A stretch of DNA of 64,000 nucleotides from WTFY01 sp965205685 (GTDB taxonomy: Bacteria > Pseudomonadota > Gammaproteobacteria > UBA4575), in the NCBI GenBank assembly GCA_965205685.1, contig OZ242174.1, positions 1,736,001-1,800,000 of the forward strand, in the 5' to 3' direction. The notes below the pieces were generated by a model. It did no database searches, was not told the DNA's origin, and worked only from the letters and a program-made list of their open reading frames with translations. Each line of letters opens with the position of its first letter. Position 1 is the stretch's first letter. This document shows positions 8,841 to 17,366 of this stretch, piece after piece. The translations under genes were made by a program, and so were the position numbers.

Positions 8841-9653
8841 ATGAAAGCAAAGTCCTTCAAGCCAGAAGAATATTTCGTCGAGAAAGAACCCTATTACGAG
8901 CCCATCGGCAAAGAGATTGAGGTATTCGAGGCGGCTTACAACAACCAGCTTCCCGTCCTGCTCAAGGGCCCCACAGGCTGTGGGAAAACCCGCTTCATGG
9001 AGTACATGAGCTGGCGAATCAAATGCCCGCTGATAACCGTGTCATGCCATGACGATCTGACGGCATCTGACCTGGTGGGCCGCTACCTCGTCACCGGAGG
9101 CGAGACGGTGTGGGTGGACGGGCCGCTTGCGCGTGCTGTTCGCGCGGGCAGTATCTGTTACCTCGACGAGATTGTTGAAGCACGAAAGGACACGACCGTG
9201 GTCATTCATCCCTTATGTGATGACCGCCGTGTGTTGCCGATGGAAAAACTGGGAGAACTGCTCGAAGCACCCCCCGAGTTCTGCATGGCCATTTCATACA
9301 ATCCAGGCTATCAGAGCGTTCTGAAAGATTTGAAGCAGAGCACACGCCAACGGTTTGTCGCACTTGAATTTGACTACCCGGATGCCGCCGTCGAACAGAA
9401 AATTGTCGAGAAGGAAACCGGTGTGGACAGCGAGACTGCCAAACAGCTCGTTAAATTTGCCCAGATGACCCGCAATCTCAAGGGCGGAGGCTTGGATGAA
9501 GGGGCCAGTACACGCCTGCTCGTCCATGCCGCAAAGCTCATGGTGCAAGGGGTAGCGCCGGTCACTGCCTGTGCAAGCTCCATATCACAGGCCCTTACGG
9601 ATGACACAGAAATGCTGATCGCAGTAAACGAATTGAGTTCTTCTGTATTTTGA
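8841..9653 (+). CDS. cbbQ: CbbQ/NorQ-family AAA+ ATPase
   Basis: CbbQ is a hexameric MoxR-type AAA+ ATPase that, with the von Willebrand-factor protein CbbO, reactivates inhibited Rubisco; the NorQ homologue serves nitric oxide reductase. The 270-residue product has Walker A GPTGCGKT at 43-50, Walker B ICYLDE at 105-110, and blocks such as TASDLVGRYL and AISYNPGYQS that are characteristic of CbbQ/NorQ. The ATG at 8841 starts at the usual family position; an upstream in-frame start at 8739 would add 34 unrelated residues. No cbbO, norD or Rubisco gene follows, so the partner must be elsewhere. Its position after aprA ties carbon fixation to sulfur oxidation, by inference. Confidence 0.88.
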   Translation: MKAKSFKPEEYFVEKEPYYEPIGKEIEVFEAAYNNQLPVLLKGPTGCGKTRFMEYMSWRIKCPLITVSCHDDLTASDLVGRYLVTGGETVWVDGPLARAVRAGSICYLDEIVEARKDTTVVIHPLCDDRRVLPMEKLGELLEAPPEFCMAISYNPGYQSVLKDLKQSTRQRFVALEFDYPDAAVEQKIVEKETGVDSETAKQLVKFAQMTRNLKGGGLDEGASTRLLVHAAKLMVQGVAPVTACASSISQALTDDTEMLIAVNELSSSVF

Positions 9654-9665
9654 AACATCCAGCGC

Positions 9666-9682
9666 CACCGGACTTTCCGGTG
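9666..9682. terminator. Hairpin between the convergent cbbQ and glycosylase genes
   Basis: CACCGGA (9666-9672) and TCCGGTG (9676-9682) form a seven-pair stem with a three-base loop just after the cbbQ stop. There is no clear run of T on either side, so this is at best a weak, possibly bidirectional terminator. Confidence 0.35.
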
Positions 9683-9737
9683 CGTCATCAATCCATCAAT
9701 AACTGACAGTCCGGTCTCCCGTCCGGTTGGCCATATT

Positions 9738-10328
9738 CTAGCTGCGCAAGGCCGCCTGGATTTTCTTACGTAATTGTGGAACCGCCTCGGCCTCGAACCA
9801 GCGGTTTTTCTTCAACCACCCGATGTTTCGCGGAGATGGATGCGGAAGTGGAAAATACAGGGGACCGTATCTTTCCCTTTGCCGAACGGTTTCAGCAAGC
9901 GTGGGGCAAAGATCCGTCAGGTAGTGTTTTTGCGCATACCGCCCGACCAGCAGCGCTAGCTGGATTTTCGGCAACAGGGACAACAGCCGCTGATGCCATA
10001 ATTCCGCACATTCCTTGCGCGGCGGCAAATCGCCTGACCGACCGGTGCCAGGATAACAAAAACCCATCGGGATAATGGCAATCCTCTGTGTATCGTAGAA
10101 CACACTCTCGTCGAGATTCATCCACTGACGCAAGCGCTTGCCACTTGCATCATTCCAGGGTATGCCAGTCTTATGCACCCTGATGCCGGGCGCCTGGCCT
10201 ATCACCAGTATCCGTGCACTGCGCTTGGCCCGCAAGACAGGCTTCGGACCCAATGGCAACTCAGGCTCACAGACACGGCAGGCCCTGACTTCTGCCAGCA
10301 ACCTGTCCAGTCTCGTGGCCCTTGCCAT
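9738..10328 (-). CDS. Uracil-DNA glycosylase superfamily protein
   Basis: The 196-residue protein resembles the COG1573-type uracil-DNA glycosylase superfamily. Motif 1 reads GQAPGIRVHKTGIPWNDASG (about residues 44-63), where the family has GEAPG with an aromatic and acidic pair, and the second active-site motif is HPSPRN near residue 162. An N-terminal CRVCEPELP resembles the Cys pair of iron-sulfur family 4 enzymes, but the further Cys ligands are not obvious, so a cluster is doubtful. The start codon overlaps the stop of the upstream Cys-rich gene by one base (TGATG), showing translational coupling. Activity on uracil is inferred only from fold. Confidence 0.8.
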   Translation of the reverse strand: MARATRLDRLLAEVRACRVCEPELPLGPKPVLRAKRSARILVIGQAPGIRVHKTGIPWNDASGKRLRQWMNLDESVFYDTQRIAIIPMGFCYPGTGRSGDLPPRKECAELWHQRLLSLLPKIQLALLVGRYAQKHYLTDLCPTLAETVRQRERYGPLYFPLPHPSPRNIGWLKKNRWFEAEAVPQLRKKIQAALRS

Positions 10329-10810
10329 CAGTCCACAGGATCCTTGCTTTTTTCCCGTGTCCGGGAACGATGGCGATGCGAGCGAGCGCGGTATGCGATG
10401 ATTTCCTGCATGAGTTGCGAGTACGGGAAACCATTGATGCCATCAAACTGACTTTCCGCCCGGTGGATCAACGAGTCAATGTCCTTCACGGTCTGTGCAT
10501 GACTTTGGTCAACCTGCAACTGCAGTCCCAGCATGCCCCCATTTTGTATCTTAATCTCATCTGCATGCGCCAGTGTCTGGCTCACTTCGCGGCGACGCAA
10601 TGCAAATCTTGCCTTTTTACGCAATTCGATCAGCAAGTGGTTACAGCGCTCCATTCGAGGCAAGGAATTGCAGGCTACTCCCTCACGGTCCGCGAGGTTG
10701 AAACGATGTGACCTGCTGCAACTGCAAACACGTGAGTTGATTGCCTTCTCGAACACGCAACGGTGGGGATTGATGGATTCGTACGTGGTTCTGTACTGGT
10801 ATTCATCCAT
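10328..10810 (-). CDS. Conserved Cys-rich protein
   Basis: This 160-residue protein has an N-terminal cysteine block with Cys18, 29, 31, 47 and 56, in the setting CVFEKAINSRVCSC...GVACNS...RC, followed by a basic helix (LLIELRKKARFALRRRE). I recognise this block from uncharacterised proteobacterial proteins, where the cysteines may bind metal or an iron-sulfur cluster, but no function is established to my knowledge. The C-terminal half lacks recognisable motifs and ends in a basic, Arg/Ser-rich tail. It lies between a 79-residue conserved protein and a glycosylase-like gene on the same strand, with stop-start overlap to the latter. Confidence 0.75.
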   Translation of the reverse strand: MDEYQYRTTYESINPHRCVFEKAINSRVCSCSRSHRFNLADREGVACNSLPRMERCNHLLIELRKKARFALRRREVSQTLAHADEIKIQNGGMLGLQLQVDQSHAQTVKDIDSLIHRAESQFDGINGFPYSQLMQEIIAYRARSHRHRSRTREKSKDPVD

Positions 10811-10870
10811 TGAGCAAATTCCCCTGCTGCTGACGGGTCCCAGCTACAGAAAAAGCGGGCTACGGACTGG

Positions 10871-11110
10871 CTACTTCTCCCATTCCCTCAATATGGGGGC
10901 GTGGCGTGGTTCACGCAGTCTCTGTTCCGCCTCAAGTTCATCCTTGGCGAAAATCATCTTGATTGCGGTCCTGCTGTCCTGACCGACGACGGTTCTTTGT
11001 TCCCGTGCAAATTTCTTTGCCGGCTTGAACTCGTCGAAGCTGTCGATGAGTTCAAGATCCTTGATCCCACCGGCAGACCCGGATGTGATTTTATAAACAA
11101 AGTACGGCAT
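10871..11110 (-). CDS. Small conserved hypothetical protein (79 aa)
   Basis: The product (MPYFVYKI... to ...ILREWEK) matches my memory of a small conserved proteobacterial protein of unknown function whose ends, YFVYKI and REWEK, are strongly kept. It is soluble, with a beta start and two charged helices (KPAKKFAREQR and AKDELEAEQRLREPR). The ATG at 11110 has a GGAAAG ribosome site nine bases upstream; a longer frame upstream overlaps the divergent Rieske gene and is not supported. It is probably the first gene of a three-gene unit with the Cys-rich protein and the glycosylase-like protein. Confidence 0.8.
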   Translation of the reverse strand: MPYFVYKITSGSAGGIKDLELIDSFDEFKPAKKFAREQRTVVGQDSRTAIKMIFAKDELEAEQRLREPRHAPILREWEK

Positions 11111-11157
11111 GATTAGTCTTTCCACAGTGTAGCAGTTCGTTCCAGATCCTGAATTCC

Positions 11158-11493
11158 ATGGATTCGCAAGCCAAGTATGTTGATGTTGCATCACTTGCCC
11201 AGGTGTCGCCCGGACATACCTTAAAGGTGATGACTGACCGTGGTGACATTCTACTTGCCAATGTCGAAGGCAAAATATATGCCGTTGATGATATGTGCAC
11301 GCACGAAGACTCTTCACTTTCCCTCGGTTGCCTGAAAGGCGAGTTGGTCAGTTGCACCCTGCACGGAAGCCGTTTTAACGTCCGTAGCGGGCAACCGATG
11401 GAAGAACCTGCCACAGAAGCGCTGCGCAGATACCCCGTCCGTATAAACCAAGACCGCATCGAAATCTGCCTGGACAGCATCAAGGATTCATAA
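11158..11493 (+). CDS. Rieske-type [2Fe-2S] ferredoxin
   Basis: The 111-residue protein is a single Rieske domain. Cluster ligands are Cys47 and His49 in CTH and Cys66 and His69 in CTLHG, with the usual glycine-rich and SRF context afterwards. There is no signal peptide or membrane anchor, so it is a cytoplasmic electron carrier of the NirD/BphF type rather than a bc1 component. It starts 47 bases from the divergent 79-residue protein gene and lies 62 bases before the ferredoxin-NADP reductase gene, which suggests that the two form a small electron-transfer operon. Its acceptor is unknown. Confidence 0.92.
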   Translation: MDSQAKYVDVASLAQVSPGHTLKVMTDRGDILLANVEGKIYAVDDMCTHEDSSLSLGCLKGELVSCTLHGSRFNVRSGQPMEEPATEALRRYPVRINQDRIEICLDSIKDS

Positions 11494-11555
11494 GTTGATT
11501 TTTCCGTATCAAGTCCCTATGTTACGTCCACAAATCAACCTGACCACCGGATCAC

Positions 11556-12299
11556 ATGAGCAACTGGGTCGAAGGCAAAGTTGTCAGAAACAAGCGCTGG
11601 ACGGATGTACTTTATTCGCTTCATGTCGAAGCGGATATTGACCCCTTTATTGCAGGCCAGTATGGCCGCCTTGGCCTGGAAATCGATAAGCAGATCGTTG
11701 GGCGCCCCTACTCCTTTGTAAATGCCCCTCATGAAAACACCCATGAGTTTTACTCGATTACAGTCCGCCATGGCCCCCTGTCAACCAGGCTGTTCTCCTT
11801 GCAGGAATCCGATTCTGTCTGGATCGATAAACGTGCAAACGGCTTCTTCACCCTGAATGAAGTACCCGACGGCAGGGATATCTGGATGTTTGCAACAGGT
11901 ACCGGGCTTGGCCCCTTTCTGTCCATATTGAAATCCGATGAAGTCTGGCAGCGGTTCGAGCGGGTCGTACTTGTACATGCGGTTCGCTTTGCCAAGGAAT
12001 TGACCTACCAGGAGACCATACAAAAGTTCAGTGAAAGATATGATGGCCGTTTTCAGATGGTTCCGTTCGTTAGCCGGGAGGATACAGATTTTGCCCTGTC
12101 AGGACGCATCCCTGCAGCAATCGAGAACTGCATGCTGGAAGAGAAGGTGGGTTTTGAGCTTGACCCGGCCTATTCACAGACGATGCTTTGCGGAAACCCG
12201 GACATGCTCGTGGATACGCGCAACGCATTAAAAGAGAAAGGACTCGAGAAAAATCTACGTCGCAGTCCTGGGCATATCACAACAGAAAGTTACTGGTAG
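11556..12299 (+). CDS. fpr: Ferredoxin-NADP reductase
   Basis: Fpr-type flavoprotein that moves electrons between NADPH and ferredoxin or flavodoxin. The 247-residue length matches the bacterial subclass. The FAD-binding motif RPYSFVNAP is near residue 50 and the NADP-binding turn ATGTGLGPFLS near residue 113; the typical C-terminal end of the family is replaced by HITTESYW, compatible with the aromatic-terminal group. It follows the Rieske ferredoxin gene on the same strand, so this ferredoxin is a natural partner candidate. Confidence 0.92.
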   Translation: MSNWVEGKVVRNKRWTDVLYSLHVEADIDPFIAGQYGRLGLEIDKQIVGRPYSFVNAPHENTHEFYSITVRHGPLSTRLFSLQESDSVWIDKRANGFFTLNEVPDGRDIWMFATGTGLGPFLSILKSDEVWQRFERVVLVHAVRFAKELTYQETIQKFSERYDGRFQMVPFVSREDTDFALSGRIPAAIENCMLEEKVGFELDPAYSQTMLCGNPDMLVDTRNALKEKGLEKNLRRSPGHITTESYW

Positions 12300-12321
12300 C
12301 CTGCGTGATTTCTCTGGAGTT

Positions 12322-13062
12322 CTAGTTACTCAATGTGCGCCCGCCATCTACCGGGATGATTTGCCCGGTGATGTAGTCCGCATGCTTGATCAGGAACAAC
12401 GCGGCATCTGCAATATCCCCGGGCTTACCCTCATGCTTCAGTGCAGTACGCGAGATGATTTCCTGACGCATCGATACATCATGCTCGGCTTCCGGCCACA
12501 AGATTGCACCCGGTGCGATACCGTTGACACGTATCTCCGGCGCCAGTTCGCGTGCCATGGACCTTGTAAGCATTGCCAGTCCGGCTTTGGAGATTGAATA
12601 TACAGGATGTCCCTTGAGAGGCCGCTCCGAATGAATGTCGACGATGTTGATGATGCAGCCCCGTACGGCTTTCAGGTGGGGGGCAATGGCTTGGGTCAGA
12701 TACAAAGGCGCCTTGAGATTGATTCCAACCAGTTTTTCCCAGATGTCTTCGTCGATTTCATCGACCCTTGTCGGACAAAAAAGAGAGGCATTGTTGATCA
12801 GAACATCCAGGCGATTAAAGCATGCCCTGGCTTGGGCAATCAGGCCCGGTATGGTTGAGTATTCCGTCAAGTCGCCTTGCAGCGTTTGTACAGACTCGGC
12901 ACGCGCCGCATTGAGTTCTTGGGCCAGCAGCTGGGCATCACTTTCTGAATTGCAATAATGTAGAATGATGCGCATGCCGGAGCGGTGTAGGTGCTTTACA
13001 AGTTCCGCACCGATGCGTCGTGCACCCCCTGTAATCATGACCACCCTGGAATTTTCCACCAC
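12322..13062 (-). CDS. Short-chain dehydrogenase, pteridine reductase type
   Basis: The 246-residue protein is a short-chain dehydrogenase with the cofactor motif GGARRIG at 12-18, the NNAS block near residue 90 and the catalytic Tyr/Lys in YSISKAG near 156-162. The NADP-type Arg pair after the first glycines, NNASLFCPT and the motif PGAILWPE are characteristic of pteridine reductases (PTR1/FolM-like), which reduce dihydropterins such as dihydromonapterin or dihydrofolate. It is divergent from the MidA-type methyltransferase with 57 bases between starts. Substrate remains an inference. Confidence 0.87.
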   Translation of the reverse strand: MVENSRVVMITGGARRIGAELVKHLHRSGMRIILHYCNSESDAQLLAQELNAARAESVQTLQGDLTEYSTIPGLIAQARACFNRLDVLINNASLFCPTRVDEIDEDIWEKLVGINLKAPLYLTQAIAPHLKAVRGCIINIVDIHSERPLKGHPVYSISKAGLAMLTRSMARELAPEIRVNGIAPGAILWPEAEHDVSMRQEIISRTALKHEGKPGDIADAALFLIKHADYITGQIIPVDGGRTLSN

Positions 13063-13119
13063 AATCCTTCACACCCGTTCAATCGACGAACTCTAGCATA
13101 CCTGACCGGGACAGACAGA

Positions 13120-14298
13120 ATGCCTCGTCCAACCTTTTCTGAACTCACCACCGAACAACGGCAACATACTGCAAACTGTATGGAGCGCCTCGGACAGGAA
13201 ATCGAGACACAGGGAGGAAGCATAGGTTTTGACCGGTACATGCAACTGGTACTGCACGATCCTGCCGTGGGTTACTACCACACCCAGCAGCATATTTTCG
13301 GCAAGCATGGGGACTTCGTCACAGCACCCGATTCATCGGTCCATCTTGCATATTGCATTGCACATGCCTGTGCAGGGCTGATCCAGGATGATGCACAACG
13401 CAACATTCTGGAGATAGGAGCGGGACGCGGACAGCTCGCACTGGATATGCTCCGCTATTTGCATGCGTGGGGAACTCCTCCCCACAAGTACTATATTTTC
13501 GAACCCAGTGAGACGCTGAGGAATGCCCAGCGAGACCTGCTAGAAGAGCATATGCCCGAGAGCATGTCCGTAGTGGAGTGGCTGCCTGATTTGCACGCGG
13601 AGCTCGGCAGTGCCATTGTCATCGCAAACGAAGTACTGGATGCACTGCCGGTCAAATGTTTTGTGGCCGATTCACGACAAATCAACGAACGATGCGTAAC
13701 CTTGACGGACCAAGGAGAGCTGGACTGGCATGTGCAAAAGCCCTCCTATGAGCTGGATGTGGCACTGGACTATCTCACGGTCATGCTGGACAGTCCGCCA
13801 TCCGATGAACTCTATTGCAGTGAAATCTGCCTCCAGTTGGGTGAAACACTGGCAGCCTGGTCAGACTGCTGCGAGCAATGCATCATGTTTTTGATTGATT
13901 ACGGCTACCCGCAAAGTGAGTACTATCATCCGCAACGCAACATGGGAACGTTGCGCAGCTATTTCCGGCATCGGGTTGTAGAGAACCTGTTTGCCTGCCC
14001 GGGGCTCCAAGACATCACAGCCGATGTAGATTTCTCTGCATTAGCCCAAGCAGCGGGGCGCCTGCAGATGGGAGTCCTTTCCTTCAGCTCACAGCGAAAT
14101 TTCATGCTGGCCAACCACCTGCTTGACTGGAGACCAGTTGGAGAAACACAAGCCGAGCAGGTCGCACAAATAGCACAACTGAAGCAGCTCACTTTAGGCT
14201 CGGCAGTGGGCGAACGTTTTCAGGTCATGGTTCTGGGCAAGGGCATAGAGTACGGGCCAGACCGATTTACCCTGCGCGACATGCGCACACGGCTTTAA
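13120..14298 (+). CDS. SAM-dependent methyltransferase, MidA/NDUFAF7 family
   Basis: This 392-residue protein belongs to the family whose mitochondrial member NDUFAF7 methylates an arginine of complex I subunit NDUFS2. Visible blocks are GDFVTAPDSS near residue 65, the SAM-binding motif LEIGAGRGQLA near residue 100 and the late NEVLDALPV, all typical. The ATG at 13120 was chosen because the protein core follows directly, although no strong ribosome site is present; an earlier frame from 12991 overlaps the divergent reductase gene. The bacterial substrate is unknown. Confidence 0.88.
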   Translation: MPRPTFSELTTEQRQHTANCMERLGQEIETQGGSIGFDRYMQLVLHDPAVGYYHTQQHIFGKHGDFVTAPDSSVHLAYCIAHACAGLIQDDAQRNILEIGAGRGQLALDMLRYLHAWGTPPHKYYIFEPSETLRNAQRDLLEEHMPESMSVVEWLPDLHAELGSAIVIANEVLDALPVKCFVADSRQINERCVTLTDQGELDWHVQKPSYELDVALDYLTVMLDSPPSDELYCSEICLQLGETLAAWSDCCEQCIMFLIDYGYPQSEYYHPQRNMGTLRSYFRHRVVENLFACPGLQDITADVDFSALAQAAGRLQMGVLSFSSQRNFMLANHLLDWRPVGETQAEQVAQIAQLKQLTLGSAVGERFQVMVLGKGIEYGPDRFTLRDMRTRL

Positions 14299-14312
14299 GC
14301 AGGCAGAGGGTC

Positions 14313-15113
14313 ATGGAAATCCTGCATGCATTTTTACTTGCCGTAGTACAGGGCCTCACCGAATTCCTGCCGATATCCAGTTCCGCTCACCTGGTCTTGT
14401 TGCCCATCCTCATGGATTGGCGGGACCAAGGCCTTGTGATCGACGTCGCAGCGCACCTGGGCAGTCTGCTGGCAGTACTATTCTATTTTCGCGACGACCT
14501 AGGCAAGCTACTTGGGCAAGCATTCGTACCCGCCAGTACGCCTGGTGAAAGTGGCGAGGCGAGAGACCTCGCCTGGCTGTTGCTGTGGGCTACACTCCCC
14601 ATCCTGGTGCTGGCACTTTTTTTCCATGCCTACGTGATCCAGTACAGCCGTGATGCAATTGTCATTGCCGTGACCTCCATATTTTTCGGCCTGCTACTAT
14701 GGCTGGCCGATTGGCGCGGCAGCCAAACGCGCATGACGAGACAATTGACTAAGACAGATGCCCTGCTGATAGGCTTTGCACAGGCTTTTGCACTCATTCC
14801 GGGAGCTTCCCGATCAGGCGTGACCATAACCGCAGCCATGTGGCTTGGCCTGACACGGGTAGAAGCGGCACGATTTTCTTTCTTGCTGGCCATTCCGACT
14901 ATTTTTGCAGCCTCTGCATTTGGCATTTACCAAGCTGTGCTGGAGGCAGCGAGCGTCCGGTGGAGTTTTGGTTTTGGCGTTCTGGCATGCTCGGCCATAG
15001 TGACTTTTTTCTGCATACACTGGTTTATAAAGTTTATCGCCCAGATCGGCATGCTACCGTTCGTGCTATACAGGGTGTTGCTGGGTGTGGTGCTGCTGTA
15101 CGCTTACTGGTGA
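14313..15113 (+). CDS. uppP: Undecaprenyl-diphosphatase
   Basis: UppP (BacA) dephosphorylates undecaprenyl diphosphate, recycling the lipid carrier for peptidoglycan synthesis. The 266-residue integral membrane protein has the two active-site motifs QGLTEFLPISSSAHL near residues 13-27 and IPGASRSGVTI near 168-178, and about seven or eight hydrophobic helices. It starts 14 bases after the MidA-type methyltransferase gene with an AGGCAGAGGGTC ribosome region, so the two may be cotranscribed, and it converges on cca. Confidence 0.97.
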   Translation: MEILHAFLLAVVQGLTEFLPISSSAHLVLLPILMDWRDQGLVIDVAAHLGSLLAVLFYFRDDLGKLLGQAFVPASTPGESGEARDLAWLLLWATLPILVLALFFHAYVIQYSRDAIVIAVTSIFFGLLLWLADWRGSQTRMTRQLTKTDALLIGFAQAFALIPGASRSGVTITAAMWLGLTRVEAARFSFLLAIPTIFAASAFGIYQAVLEAASVRWSFGFGVLACSAIVTFFCIHWFIKFIAQIGMLPFVLYRVLLGVVLLYAYW

Positions 15114-15125
15114 GAACAAACCGAA

Positions 15126-16289
15126 TCAGGACAAAGCCCTTGCATCAATCATTTCCTGTAACAGTTGCAGCCGGGCATGTTCCAGCCTGTCCGCGACCTC
15201 TCCTTTCCTGACTCCATCGCTGATCCACTGGCGCACATCGATCTCTTCGATTCGCTTTGATGCGAGCTGCAGCCAGTCTGCCTGAGGGTACTGGTTTTCC
15301 TTCTCCAGACCCCTGAAAATCACAGAAAATATCTGCAGCAGGTCAACAAATCGCTCCGGTCTTCTTCTCTCATCAAGCCTGCACAACAGGACCAGCAAAG
15401 CCTCTGCATCCAGTTCAAATACATCGTGACATGCATGCTGCAGTTCGACGGTGATCTCAAGCAGTTCCCTGCACGCACTCGGTAATCCAGGCTGTCTGGC
15501 CAGATGCGAAACCCCTTGCGTGTCCTCGTCAGGTCGATGGAAATAGAGGCCTCCAACCAGTGACGAAAGTCGTACGCACGGCTTGTCCGTCAATGAGGAA
15601 ATCCGTTCCAGCACCAACAATGCCGAGTTGCATGCGGACTCGACGGAAAATGCACGCCCGACCTCCCCAAAAATTTGCTCCAGCGCCTGCAGGCGGTGCA
15701 AGGTGACAAAAAATATCCCAGGCGAGTCTGTGGCAAGTGCCCCCAGCGTTTCGTCCCAGATACGCTCCGCAGAAATCTCCCGCAACTCACCCGTCCCGAC
15801 CATGCTGTGCATCAACTGCATGGTTTCATCCGCGATGTCAAATCCCTGCCTTGCAAACCTGGCTGCGAAACGGGCAACCCGCAGGATTCGAAGTGGATCC
15901 TCGACAAACGCAGGAGAAACGTGGCGAAGACTCCGGGCTCTCAAATCCAGCTGTCCCCCATGGGGGTCGATGATGTCTCCTGACTGGCTTTTTGCCATGG
16001 CGTTGATCGTCAGGTCGCGGCGGAGCAAATCGTCCTGCAGGCTGACGTCTGGTGATGCATGCACCTCAAATCCATAATACCCGCGGCCTTTTTTCCGTTC
16101 AGTACGGGCCAGGGCATATTCCTCACCAGTTTCAGGATGCAGGAACACCGGAAAATCCTTTCCGACTTGGCGATATCCCAAACTCAGCATTTCCTCGGCA
16201 TTGGAGCCGACGACCACCCAGTCCCGTTCCTTGACAGGCAACCCCAACAGTTCATCGCGAACAGCGCCGCCCACTAGATAAACCTCCAT
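15126..16289 (-). CDS. cca: CCA tRNA nucleotidyltransferase
   Basis: The enzyme adds or repairs the CCA end of tRNA. The N-terminal catalytic domain shows LVGGAVRDELLGLPVKERDW (first 25 residues) with the metal-binding acidic residues, and RRDLTINAMA near residue 106. The 387-residue product lacks the HD phosphohydrolase motif that follows in the E. coli type; the equivalent stretch reads SLVGGLYFHRPDEDTQG. It is therefore probably a nucleotidyltransferase without the phosphatase side activity. The ATG at 16289 is preferred over GTG at 16295 because of the spacing to CGGAT upstream. Confidence 0.93.
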   Translation of the reverse strand: MEVYLVGGAVRDELLGLPVKERDWVVVGSNAEEMLSLGYRQVGKDFPVFLHPETGEEYALARTERKKGRGYYGFEVHASPDVSLQDDLLRRDLTINAMAKSQSGDIIDPHGGQLDLRARSLRHVSPAFVEDPLRILRVARFAARFARQGFDIADETMQLMHSMVGTGELREISAERIWDETLGALATDSPGIFFVTLHRLQALEQIFGEVGRAFSVESACNSALLVLERISSLTDKPCVRLSSLVGGLYFHRPDEDTQGVSHLARQPGLPSACRELLEITVELQHACHDVFELDAEALLVLLCRLDERRRPERFVDLLQIFSVIFRGLEKENQYPQADWLQLASKRIEEIDVRQWISDGVRKGEVADRLEHARLQLLQEMIDARALS

Positions 16290-16322
16290 AATCACATCCG
16301 TTGTTTGTGATAACGTGAATGC

Positions 16323-17366
16323 ATGATGACAAATTCCAGCTGGTTGCTCACTCTGGTTTTACTGGTCAATTTTTGCACAGGCTGCAGCACGATCGGCTTC
16401 TATTACCAGTCTACTGCTGGCCATTTGGCCCTGCTGTCCAAACAAGAGCCTATTGCCGATATCGTAAATGATTCTACACGCGACAAAAAACTAATCGAAC
16501 AATTAGTGCTGGCACAGGAACTGCGCACCTTTGCGAGCACCGATCTCAAGCTTCCAGAGAACCAGAGTTACCGCAGTTATATCGAGCTGGAGAGACGCTA
16601 TGTCGCATGGCATGTTTTCGCCGCGCCCGAGTTTTCGGTCACGCTGCAGAAATGGTGCTTTCTGGCAGTCGACTGCATGCAGTATCGCAGGTACTTTGAC
16701 GAGCACAAAGCCAAGGCCTATGCCGCAAAGCTCGCGGCTGCAGGGCAGGACGTATACGTAGCCGGTGTGCCGGCCTACTCCACTCTGGCCCCGCTGGTCA
16801 GCAGCATGCTCAACAAAGGTGAAATCGCGACAGCATCCTACATCTTTCATGAACTGGCACACCAGCAATTGTATGTGCACAGCAACTCTACCTTCAACGA
16901 ATCCTTTGCTACTGCGGTAGAGGAACTGGGTATACGTCAATGGCTACAACAACAGGGAAGACAAAATGAACTGCTAAGGTATGAAAACTGGTTGACTCAG
17001 AAAACGGCCTTCGCAAACTTGATTCTTGATGCGAGACAGGAATTCCATGAACTTTATGAAAGCGGCCTTCCCGTTGAGATGATGCGCAGGGAAAAGCAAA
17101 AACTGATCAGTATTCTCCAACAGCGTTTCAAAAACCTGAAACAGTCAAACAATCTGTTACAACGCTACGAAAAATGGATGTCGGGCCCATTGAACAATGC
17201 GCAACTGGGAGTCATCGCTGTGTATCGGGACCAGGTCCCTGTTTTCAAACAGCTATTTCTGGCATGCGGCAGTGATTTCGAGAAGTTTTACCTTCGTGCA
17301 GAAGAAATTTCAAAGCTGACCGCAAAAGAACGGAAATCGGTACTTGAGGTGCCGCGGCAGTGCTGA
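16323..17366 (+). CDS. Predicted aminopeptidase, lipoprotein
   Basis: This 347-residue protein matches the COG4324 family of predicted aminopeptidases. It has a hydrophobic signal (residues ~6-18) ending in a lipobox-like FCTGC, so it is probably an outer-membrane lipoprotein. The zinc-protease motif is HELAHQQLY near residue 177, followed by FNESFATAVEELG, whose Glu residues would complete the metal site in this gluzincin-like family. Substrates are unknown. It diverges from cca, with 33 bases between starts, and converges directly on the next gene, whose stop abuts. Confidence 0.85.
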   Translation: MMTNSSWLLTLVLLVNFCTGCSTIGFYYQSTAGHLALLSKQEPIADIVNDSTRDKKLIEQLVLAQELRTFASTDLKLPENQSYRSYIELERRYVAWHVFAAPEFSVTLQKWCFLAVDCMQYRRYFDEHKAKAYAAKLAAAGQDVYVAGVPAYSTLAPLVSSMLNKGEIATASYIFHELAHQQLYVHSNSTFNESFATAVEELGIRQWLQQQGRQNELLRYENWLTQKTAFANLILDARQEFHELYESGLPVEMMRREKQKLISILQQRFKNLKQSNNLLQRYEKWMSGPLNNAQLGVIAVYRDQVPVFKQLFLACGSDFEKFYLRAEEISKLTAKERKSVLEVPRQC

